Source: Chromatiales bacterium
Lineage (GTDB): Bacteria; Pseudomonadota; Gammaproteobacteria; Thiohalospirales; Thiohalospiraceae
Reading direction: 5' to 3'
Length of the DNA: 5,979 nt
NCBI GenBank assembly: GCA_026984715.1
Contig: JALSRO010000489.1
Span: 1-5,979 of the forward strand
Numbering within the stretch: position 1 is the stretch's first letter; every line of letters begins with the position of its first letter. Positions 1 to 5,138 of the stretch are shown piece after piece. The notes under the pieces were generated by a model that was not told the DNA's origin, made no database searches, and saw only the letters and a list, made by a program, of their open reading frames with translations. The position numbers and the translations under genes were made by a program.

Positions 1-597
1 TATGTGGCGCGTGATGACCGGGGGTTCCGTTGGGTAGCCGGGCCGTTTGCTTCGCCAGAGGTGGAGGAAGCCGTAGCTGATGTCGCCTGCCGGTTGCCGG
101 AGGGCTATGAGTCTGAGATCGGGCTTGCCGTGCGGCGGTGGATTCACACCATCGGTGCAACTCTGGACAGGGGTGTCATTCTGCTGATCGATTATGGTTT
201 TCCCCGCCATGAGTACTACCATCCGCAACGGATGGGGGGAACCCTGATGTGCCACTATCGTCATCGGGCGCATCCCGATCCCCTGATCCTGCCGGGTCTG
301 CAGGATATAACGGCTCATGTCGATTTCACGGCGCTGACAGAGGCGGCGATGGATGCAGGTCTTGAACTCTATGGGTATACTACTCAGGCATATTTTTTGC
401 TTGGCAACGGTCTGGAGCGGGCGCTCTCCTGCCCGTCCGCCGGGAGTTTGGCGCAGCTGGAGCTGAGCCGCCAGGTCAGAACGCTTACCCTGCCGGAAGA
501 GATGGGGGAGCTGTTCAAGGCGATCGCCGTGGGTAAGGGGTTGGATGGGGTGCCACTCGACGGTTTCATGTTATGCGATTTAAGGGGGAAGCTATAA
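1..597 (+). CDS. MidA/DUF185-family SAM-dependent methyltransferase, C-terminal half (5' end outside window)
   Basis: This is the C-terminal part of a class I SAM-dependent methyltransferase of the COG1565/DUF185 family. Mitochondrial NDUFAF7 (MidA), which methylates an arginine of a complex I subunit during assembly, belongs to this family; the bacterial substrate is not established. The frame is open at the left edge, and the first visible GTG at base 4 is internal. About 198 residues are present, roughly half of the usual near-390, so the SAM-binding glycine motif lies off the window. Family hallmarks seen are the strand LLIDYGFP, the block YYHPQRMGGTLMCHYRHRAH, and PGLQDITAHVDFTAL, followed by the usual C-terminal LFKAIAVGKGLD. 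The TAA stop lies one base before the uppP start, so the two genes are probably co-transcribed and translationally coupled. Family assignment is firm; the bacterial role is inference. Confidence 0.9.
   Translation, partial: YVARDDRGFRWVAGPFASPEVEEAVADVACRLPEGYESEIGLAVRRWIHTIGATLDRGVILLIDYGFPRHEYYHPQRMGGTLMCHYRHRAHPDPLILPGLQDITAHVDFTALTEAAMDAGLELYGYTTQAYFLLGNGLERALSCPSAGSLAQLELSRQVRTLTLPEEMGELFKAIAVGKGLDGVPLDGFMLCDLRGKL
582..588 (+). promoter_or_regulatory. Ribosome binding site for uppP, inside the upstream gene
   Basis: The purine run AAGGGGG ends 10 bases before the uppP ATG at 599 and lies within the last codons of the methyltransferase gene. Its position supports that start and suggests that ribosomes finishing the upstream gene can reinitiate on uppP. 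Confidence 0.6.
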
Positions 598-598
598 G

Positions 599-1396
599 AT
601 GGATCTGATTCAAATCGTTGTGCTGGCAGTGTTGCAGGGGCTGACGGAGTTTCTGCCGGTCTCCAGCTCGGCACACCTTATTCTGGTGCCGGTCTTGACC
701 GGCTGGCAGGATCAGGGTCTCGCTTTTGACGTGGCCGTGCATATGGGAACACTGCTGGCCATCGTATGGTATTTTCGCCAAGAACTGATCGCCATGGCGC
801 GGGACTGGGGCCGCTCTTTGACCACGCAGCAATCCACTCCCAACAGCAGGCTGGCCTGGGCGGTGTTGCTGGGGACCATCCCGGCAGGGCTGGCGGGCCT
901 GGCCTTCAAGGATTTCATCGAGACCGGCCTGCGTTCTCCTCTGGTGATTGCAACCACCACCATCCTCTTTGGTCTGCTGCTGTGGTGGGCCGATCTCCGG
1001 GGCCGGCGGGAGCGGGATGAGCACTCCCTGACCTGGCGGGATGTGCTGGTGGTCGGCTGTGCCCAGGCCCTGGCGTTGATTCCGGGAACCTCCCGTTCGG
1101 GGATCACCATGACAGCGGCCCTGATGATGGGGTTGACGCGGGAGGGGGCTGCGCGTTATTCGTTTCTGCTTTCGGTTCCTATCATCGTACTGGCAGGGGG
1201 GCTCGAGATTCTGGAGCTGCTGCGGCTGGATCAGCCCGTGGAGTGGCTGGCCCTGGTTCTGGGCACCCTGCTTTCGGCGTTGAGTGCCTATCTCTGCGTG
1301 CGCCTGTTTCTCCAGTTGTTGGAGCGCACCGGTATGGCGCCGTTTGTGATCTATCGTTTGCTGCTGGGGGCCTTTCTGCTATATCTCTTTTTGTGA
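599..1396 (+). CDS. uppP: Undecaprenyl-diphosphatase (UppP/BacA)
   Basis: This integral inner-membrane phosphatase removes a phosphate from undecaprenyl diphosphate to regenerate the lipid carrier used for peptidoglycan, O-antigen and other envelope polymers; overexpression in known species gives bacitracin resistance. The 265-residue length is normal for the family. Near the N-terminus the sequence QGLTEFLPVSSSAH (residues 13-26) carries the (E/Q)xxxE motif as Q13 and E17, with the conserved serines and H26. The second signature, PGTSRSGIT, starts at P162 and contains the catalytic arginine R166. Several hydrophobic segments cover the rest, ending in a membrane helix at the C-terminus. The ATG at 599 is one base past the upstream stop and has a good ribosome binding site, so the start is secure. 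The active-site residues look intact, and I expect a functional enzyme. Confidence 0.97.
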   Translation: MDLIQIVVLAVLQGLTEFLPVSSSAHLILVPVLTGWQDQGLAFDVAVHMGTLLAIVWYFRQELIAMARDWGRSLTTQQSTPNSRLAWAVLLGTIPAGLAGLAFKDFIETGLRSPLVIATTTILFGLLLWWADLRGRRERDEHSLTWRDVLVVGCAQALALIPGTSRSGITMTAALMMGLTREGAARYSFLLSVPIIVLAGGLEILELLRLDQPVEWLALVLGTLLSALSAYLCVRLFLQLLERTGMAPFVIYRLLLGAFLLYLFL

Positions 1397-1420
1397 ATGG
1401 CGTGGTTGATTGCAGTGCCA

Positions 1421-1500
1421 GGCGGGGAACCATGGCCCCTGCAGAAGGTCATAACCGGCAGGTTCCCGCCGGGGAGGCAAGGGGCATAGTCCGTGGTTCC
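1421..1500 (+). promoter_or_regulatory. Foldable uppP-vanZ spacer with two mutually exclusive stems
   Basis: The spacer between uppP and vanZ contains two possible pairings that share one strand. Fold A pairs 1421-1431 (GGCGGGGAACC) with 1461-1470 (GGTTCCCGCC), ten pairs plus one bulged G. Fold B pairs 1426-1435 (GGAACCATGG) with 1491-1500 (CCGTGGTTCC), nine canonical pairs and one G-U. It continues inward with 1436-1440 (CCCCT) to 1480-1484 (AGGGG), and leaves room for a small hairpin at 1455-1459/1468-1472. Fold B ends 11 bases before the vanZ ribosome binding site. There is no T-tract, so a simple terminator is unlikely. A regulatory role is inference, and in GC-rich DNA part of this could be chance. 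It matches no riboswitch class I can recall. Confidence 0.35.
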
Positions 1501-1511
1501 GTTCAATGGAT

Positions 1512-1518
1512 GAGGTGA
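1512..1518 (+). promoter_or_regulatory. Closely spaced ribosome binding site of vanZ-like gene
   Basis: GAGGTGA matches seven bases of the Shine-Dalgarno complement, but its GAGG core ends only three bases before the ATG at 1519, closer than usual. No other plausible start codon follows before the first membrane helix, so this site is taken to decide the start despite the short spacing. Confidence 0.45.
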
Positions 1519-1920
1519 ATGCAATACTCTTCCCAAACCCTTAAGTACCGCCCTCTCTGGCTGGCTGTCGGCTGGTTGCTGGTGGCACTGGTGGTCTATC
1601 TCTCTCTCACCCCGCGTCCCCTGGAGCTGCAGTTCTCCAACAGCGACAAATACTCCCATCTGTTGGCCTACTTCGTGTTGATGGGGTGGTTTCAGCAGCT
1701 CTATCCGGCCTGGCGTTCACGTCTGTTGCTGTTGGGGATATTCGTTGCCATGGGTGTGGGAATCGAGTATCTGCAGGGGTTGTCCGGGGTGCGTTTCTTC
1801 GACTTGGCGGATATGGCTGCCAATGCCATTGGCGCAACGCTCGCTTGGCTGCTGGGGTGGACCGGATTCAGCTCTCTGTTGCTCCACCTGGAACAGCGGA
1901 TGTCGCTGAAGTGGCACTGA
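1519..1920 (+). CDS. VanZ-like family small membrane protein
   Basis: A 133-residue membrane protein of the VanZ-like family, named after the accessory teicoplanin-resistance protein of enterococci; the biochemical activity of the family is not settled. About four hydrophobic segments are seen: roughly residues 13-30, 45-62, 68-80 and 97-115. Between them are the typical VanZ features: an SDKYSHLLAYF block after the first helix, GIEYLQGL in the third, and FDLADMAANAIGA leading into the fourth. The length is typical of stand-alone proteobacterial members, which are very unlikely to confer glycopeptide resistance in a Gram-negative cell. The gene follows uppP on the same strand after 122 bases, so it may be read from the same transcript, with the foldable spacer between them. 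It converges with comEC. Family call is firm; function is unknown. Confidence 0.9.
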   Translation: MQYSSQTLKYRPLWLAVGWLLVALVVYLSLTPRPLELQFSNSDKYSHLLAYFVLMGWFQQLYPAWRSRLLLLGIFVAMGVGIEYLQGLSGVRFFDLADMAANAIGATLAWLLGWTGFSSLLLHLEQRMSLKWH

Positions 1921-1948
1921 TCTCTGCTCCGCTTCATGGATGTGCTCC

Positions 1949-4240
1949 TCAGCGGGCGTTCCAGTAGTGGCGGGCGCTGAGCCGATAGGATTCCGGCCGG
2001 GAGACTCCGTTCTCGTCCATTTTGAAGCGGATGGCGCCCTGGGTGGCCGAGTCCAGCATCCGTACTCCTCTTGCCCGGTAGCGCATCACCACACGTGGGT
2101 GGGGATGATGGAACCGGTTGCGATATCCCACGGGAAACAGGACATACTCCGGTGCCACGGCCTCGATGAAGCGCGCCGAGGATGAACTCTTGCTGCCGTG
2201 GTGAGGGGCTATCAGGATTTTCGCATGCAGTGCCGAGGGGTTGGCTGTCACCAGCTGCCGCTCTGCACGCCGTTCTATGTCACCGGTCAACAGCAGGCCG
2301 TCTCCGGCGCTTGTCTCCACTTTCAGTACGCATGAGGCATTGTTTCCCTGGGGGCGGTCACCGGGTGAAGGGTGGAGGATGGAGAAGCGGATCCCGTCCC
2401 AGAGCCATGTCTGGCCCCGATTACACTGCTCTGCCATGGGCGGCAGTTTTTCTGGCACAGTGGTGAGAATGTGGTCGGGATGGTACCTCTGCAGCAGGGA
2501 GTGTGCGCCGCCGATGTGGTCATTGTCTCCGTGGCCGATGATCAGTATATCCAGATGATGGATCCCCTGTTGGCGCAGGAACGGGATGAGAACCGCCTGC
2601 CCGGTATCGAATCGGTCGTTGAATCTCGGCCCGGTGTCGTATATTAGCGTGTGGTGCTGGGTTTGCACCACAGCGGCCAGCCCCTGCCCTACATCCAGAA
2701 GGGTAAACCAGACCTCTCCCTGATGGGGGTGACTGGGACGGGCCAGAATCAGCGGCAGGGTCCAGACCACCCCGGCCCAGCGGGCAGGGATGCCACGAGG
2801 GGCAAGTATCCATAGCACACCGATGGCGGCGGCGATCAGGGCCCAAGGGGTCGGAGCAGTCGCCGGTTGCCATACACCTCCCTCGATATTGGCGAACCAC
2901 TCGAGGAGCGGCCATAACCACCCCAGCAGATGGGCCGCCTGTAGCAGCAGCCAGCTACCTAGGGGTGGGTAGAGCAGCAGACCGGCGACACCCAAGAGGA
3001 TGAGAGGGACTACCAGCAGGCTCACCCAGGGAACCGCCACCAGATTTGCCAGCGGCGACAACAACGGGGCCTGGTGGAAAGAGAGCATCAGCAAGGGCAG
3101 CAGCCCCAGACTTACCACCCATTGGACCTGACCCCACTGCCGCCAGCCGGGCCCCTTTTGAAGTCGTCCGCCGAGACCGTACAGGATCACCGCTACCGCT
3201 GCAAAGGAGAGCCAGAATCCCGTTGCCAATACAGCCAGGGGGTCGAGCACCAGCACACCTGCCAGGGCGACAACCAGTACTCGAGCGGGGGAGAGCTGCC
3301 GTTGCAGCAGCAGCGCACCCATGACCACCAGAATCATGATCAGCGCCCTTTGGGTAGGAATGGAGAAGCCTGCCAGGGAGGCATAGAGGGAGGCCGCCAG
3401 CACGGCGACGAGGGCTCCGGCCTTGGTTGCCGGTAGTCGCAGTGGTGCACGGCCGAGCAGGCCCCAGATCCGGCGCCCCAGAAAAAAGGCCATTCCTGCC
3501 ACCAGGCCGATATGGAGACCGGAAATCGCCATCAGATGGTTGGTTCCGGTGGCGCGCAGTACCTGCCACTGCTGCGGCTGGATGGCGGAGCGATCACCGA
3601 TGGCGAGAGCTCCGATCAGGCCGAGGTAGGGCTCCCCTCCCTGGAGATCTGCAAGCTGTCGCTGCAGCCGTTGGCGCAGCCGATCCAGGGGGTGGAGGAG
3701 AGGGGAGGAGGCCAGCGGTGAGTAAGAGCTCTTGTGGCGGACATAACCGGTAGCGTCGATATGCTGTCTATAGAGCCACCCCTCGTAGTCGAAGCCGCCG
3801 GGGTTCATGAAGCCGTGTGGCCGTTTGAGACGCACTGTCAGCCGCCAGCGCTCTCCTGCAGAGAGCTCGGGTCTCTTCCCATACCAGCTTAGTAGCACTC
3901 GCTTTGGAGAGTCATAGCTCTTTCCGTTGTGAGACAGGCTCTCCAGGTCGAACTGAAACCGGGCGTGGTGGGTTCCCTGCTCCGGCAGGGAGGAGACGGT
4001 TCCTGTGATCTCCACATCCACCCCCTCCAGCTCTGCGGGGAGCGCGTTGCCGAGAATCAGACAGGCATGCAGCAGCGCCCACAGGAACCCGGCCAGGGAA
4101 GCCAGGGGGAGCCGAATCGCCGGCCACCACAGGGCAAGCGGCAGTAGCATGGCTGCAAACAGCCAGGAGCAGTCTGGCGATGTGGTAGTTTGCTGGAACA
4201 GCAGAATGCCGAAAAGGAAAAAGAGTATCGCCAAAGGCAT
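1949..4240 (-). CDS. comEC: ComEC/Rec2 DNA-internalisation channel protein
   Basis: ComEC is the inner-membrane channel that passes single-stranded transforming DNA into the cytoplasm during natural competence. Numbered from the chosen ATG (763 residues): an N-terminal membrane segment and DUF4131-type region (about 1-170), the multi-helix competence domain (about 200-480) with the TNHLMAISGLHIGLV block, and a C-terminal metallo-beta-lactamase-like domain (about 510-735). The last carries LDVGQG around residue 516, the metal motif HGDNDH at 570-575, TGD with its aspartate at 654, and PHHGS with histidines at 680-681. All expected metal ligands are present, so it looks intact. The frame stays open upstream to a GTG at 4321, but the ATG at 4240 puts the first membrane helix right at the N-terminus, as in relatives, and the extra 27 residues would be polar and lie over a hairpin. 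Neither start has a good ribosome binding site. Confidence 0.95.
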   Translation of the reverse strand: MPLAILFFLFGILLFQQTTTSPDCSWLFAAMLLPLALWWPAIRLPLASLAGFLWALLHACLILGNALPAELEGVDVEITGTVSSLPEQGTHHARFQFDLESLSHNGKSYDSPKRVLLSWYGKRPELSAGERWRLTVRLKRPHGFMNPGGFDYEGWLYRQHIDATGYVRHKSSYSPLASSPLLHPLDRLRQRLQRQLADLQGGEPYLGLIGALAIGDRSAIQPQQWQVLRATGTNHLMAISGLHIGLVAGMAFFLGRRIWGLLGRAPLRLPATKAGALVAVLAASLYASLAGFSIPTQRALIMILVVMGALLLQRQLSPARVLVVALAGVLVLDPLAVLATGFWLSFAAVAVILYGLGGRLQKGPGWRQWGQVQWVVSLGLLPLLMLSFHQAPLLSPLANLVAVPWVSLLVVPLILLGVAGLLLYPPLGSWLLLQAAHLLGWLWPLLEWFANIEGGVWQPATAPTPWALIAAAIGVLWILAPRGIPARWAGVVWTLPLILARPSHPHQGEVWFTLLDVGQGLAAVVQTQHHTLIYDTGPRFNDRFDTGQAVLIPFLRQQGIHHLDILIIGHGDNDHIGGAHSLLQRYHPDHILTTVPEKLPPMAEQCNRGQTWLWDGIRFSILHPSPGDRPQGNNASCVLKVETSAGDGLLLTGDIERRAERQLVTANPSALHAKILIAPHHGSKSSSSARFIEAVAPEYVLFPVGYRNRFHHPHPRVVMRYRARGVRMLDSATQGAIRFKMDENGVSRPESYRLSARHYWNAR

Positions 4241-4265
4241 GGTGTTGTTATGATCAAGCCGGTAA

Positions 4266-4277
4266 CGATGTACATCG
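4266..4277. repeat. Perfect 12-base palindrome upstream of comEC
   Basis: CGATGTACATCG is a perfect palindrome whose near edge is 25 bases upstream of the preferred comEC ATG, so it could be an operator for a dimeric regulator. A palindrome of this length is expected about once by chance in a window of this size, so only its position speaks for it. It would fall inside the coding region if comEC started at 4321. Confidence 0.25.
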
Positions 4278-4313
4278 CATTCAGCCGTGGCGTGCCGGTT
4301 CGCAGCAAGGCGG

Positions 4314-4349
4314 CCCATCACTGCTGTAGCCGCTCTACGGCAGGATGGG
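4314..4349. repeat. 15-base-pair inverted repeat (hairpin) next to the comEC 5' end
   Basis: Left arm CCCATC-A-CTGCTGTAG (4314-4329) pairs with right arm CTACGGCAG-GATGGG (4335-4349) around a five-base CCGCT loop, with A4320 bulged. On the plus strand all 15 positions pair, one as G-U; on the minus strand that position becomes a C-A mismatch, so plus-strand RNA folds slightly better. No T-run follows on either side, so it is not a standard terminator. It covers the alternative comEC GTG at 4321 and the stop of the 66-codon frame. The structure is clear; whether it is an RNA hairpin, a protein site or a dispersed palindromic repeat is unknown. Confidence 0.75.
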
Positions 4350-4400
4350 GTAAGCGGCCTGCGGGCTGACGCGCCACGGTTTATCCTTGAATATCACAGA

Positions 4401-4527
4401 ATCAGGGGCTTCTGGCAGATACCAGTCCAGCGTTCCAGCGCGCCGGAGAGGGATCTCCAGCTGTCGTGAGCGCAGGGATGCAGTCGGGCGACCTCGACGA
4501 GGGAACGCCCCTGCCTGAAGCCCTGAT
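4401..4527. repeat. 127-base imperfect foldback with about 17-base terminal inverted repeats
   Basis: The end 4401-4418 (ATCAGGGGCTTCTGGCAG) is the reverse complement of 4511-4527 (CTGCCTGAAGCCCTGAT) apart from one extra G and one T-T mismatch, giving 16 pairs. Further in, 4430-4436 (GCGTTCC) pairs with 4502-4508 (GGAACGC), and a small hairpin (GGAGA/TCTCC, 4445-4458) sits near the middle. Such nested pairing is far beyond chance. Size and layout resemble intergenic palindromic elements such as ERIC or small MITEs, but the bases do not match the ERIC sequence as I recall it and I see no target-site duplication. A structured RNA made from this region is the other reading. Confidence 0.65.
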
Positions 4528-4541
4528 AGCGGCATATACAG

Positions 4542-4570
4542 TTGCCGGGTTAATAAAAATGGAATAGGGT
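4542..4570 (+). promoter_or_regulatory. Weak candidate promoter for the DUF2062 gene
   Basis: TTGCCG (4542-4547) and TAGGGT (4565-4570) are separated by 17 bases that are AT-rich. The -35 box matches the sigma-70 consensus at four of six positions and the -10 box at three. A start near 4577 would give a leader of under 20 bases. A TATTAT at 4585-4590 is too close to the ATG for a leadered transcript and has no partner -35 box. Confidence 0.25.
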
Positions 4571-4593
4571 GTTCTCTACTGAACTATTATCGG

Positions 4594-5118
4594 ATGCCCA
4601 GAAAATTTCTCAAACGCCATATGCCGGATCATCACAAGATCCGGGAGCACAAGCATCTGCGGGTATTCGGTGAGCTGCTCCACGACCCCAATCTGTGGCA
4701 TCTCAATCGCCGTTCTGCGGCCGGTGCATTTGCAGTTGGCCTGTTCTGCGCCTTCGTTCCCATTCCGATGCAGATGATTCTGGCAGCCGCCATGGCGATC
4801 CTGTTCCGGGTCAATCTTCCGATCTCGGTGGCCCTGGTCTGGATTACCAACCCGTTGACGATGGCGCCAATCTACTATTTCGCCTACAAGTTGGGAGCCT
4901 GGGAGCTGGGACAACCGGCGCAGGAGTACCCATCGGCGCCCTCACTGGAGCAGATAGTAACCGGTCTGAATCAGGTGTGGGCTCCCTTCCTGCTCGGCTG
5001 TTTCACCTTGAGTGTGGTGACGGCGATCGCGGGTTACATGCTCATCCGTGGCCTGTGGCGCCTGCATGTCGTGCGGCAGTGGAGAAGAAAGGGGCGCCGC
5101 CGAGGAAAGGGTCGATAA
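4594..5118 (+). CDS. DUF2062 domain-containing membrane protein
   Basis: A 174-residue protein of the DUF2062 family, widespread in proteobacteria and without an established activity. The N-terminus is polar and basic (MPRKFLKRHMPDHHKIREH), followed by the conserved block HDPNLWHLNRRSAAGAFAVGLFCAF. Hydrophobic segments lie at about residues 44-70 and 72-100, the second containing the well-conserved VALVWITNPLTMAPIYYFAYKLG, and a last one at about 129-151. The C-terminal tail is very basic (RRKGRRRGKGR), presumably cytosolic. The ATG at 4594 is chosen because relatives begin with MPRKF-like sequences; no Shine-Dalgarno match precedes it, nor the next ATG at 4621. It is transcribed divergently from comEC, a neighbour I recall being common for this family in gammaproteobacteria, and converges with the deacetylase gene. 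Family firm, role unknown. Confidence 0.93.
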   Translation: MPRKFLKRHMPDHHKIREHKHLRVFGELLHDPNLWHLNRRSAAGAFAVGLFCAFVPIPMQMILAAAMAILFRVNLPISVALVWITNPLTMAPIYYFAYKLGAWELGQPAQEYPSAPSLEQIVTGLNQVWAPFLLGCFTLSVVTAIAGYMLIRGLWRLHVVRQWRRKGRRRGKGR

Positions 5119-5138
5119 GCAGTCTTACGATCCGTCGG

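Larger units (their letters stand above)
4241..4593. other. Divergent intergenic region between comEC and the DUF2062 gene
   Basis: This stretch holds no gene I can recognise. It contains a 12-base palindrome near the comEC start, a strong short hairpin (4314-4349), a 127-base foldback (4401-4527) and an AT-rich segment (about 4548-4566) before the DUF2062 gene. A 66-codon minus-strand frame (4335-4535, ATG start, TAG stop) crosses both inverted repeats and ends 13 bases before the upstream GTG of comEC. It has no clear ribosome binding site and matches no family I know. If comEC starts at 4321 instead of 4240, the region begins at 4322. Promoters for both flanking genes should lie here. Confidence 0.7.

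Noticed and set aside
566..1110. Long minus-strand frames opposite uppP
   Set aside because: They lie antisense to a clear uppP, have low-complexity shadow composition and no ribosome binding site or domain.
1243..1518. Plus-strand frame running from inside uppP through the spacer and ending at the base before the vanZ-like ATG
   Set aside because: Mostly an out-of-frame reading of uppP; its tail has no protein-like pattern, and its close meeting with the vanZ-like start looks accidental.
1519..1920. Glycopeptide-resistance determinant
   Set aside because: VanZ-like domains are widespread in proteobacteria, there are no van operon genes nearby, and Gram-negative cells are intrinsically shielded from these drugs.
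1921..1948. Bidirectional terminator between the convergent vanZ-like and comEC genes
   Set aside because: No inverted repeat or T-tract can be seen in these 28 bases.
2516..2533. Altered metal motif in ComEC (GHGDNDH instead of the common SHxDxDH)
   Set aside because: All histidine and aspartate ligands are kept; only the residue before the first histidine differs, which is ordinary variation.
2955..3569. A 204-codon open frame on the minus strand within comEC
   Set aside because: It is another frame of the same strand inside the competence domain of comEC, rich in G, P, R and A as expected from out-of-frame GC-rich sequence, and has no recognisable domain.
4314..4349. Rho-independent terminator
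   Set aside because: The stem is strong, but no T-tract follows on either strand.
5119..5138. Terminator between the DUF2062 and deacetylase genes
   Set aside because: The 20-base gap contains no stem or T-run.
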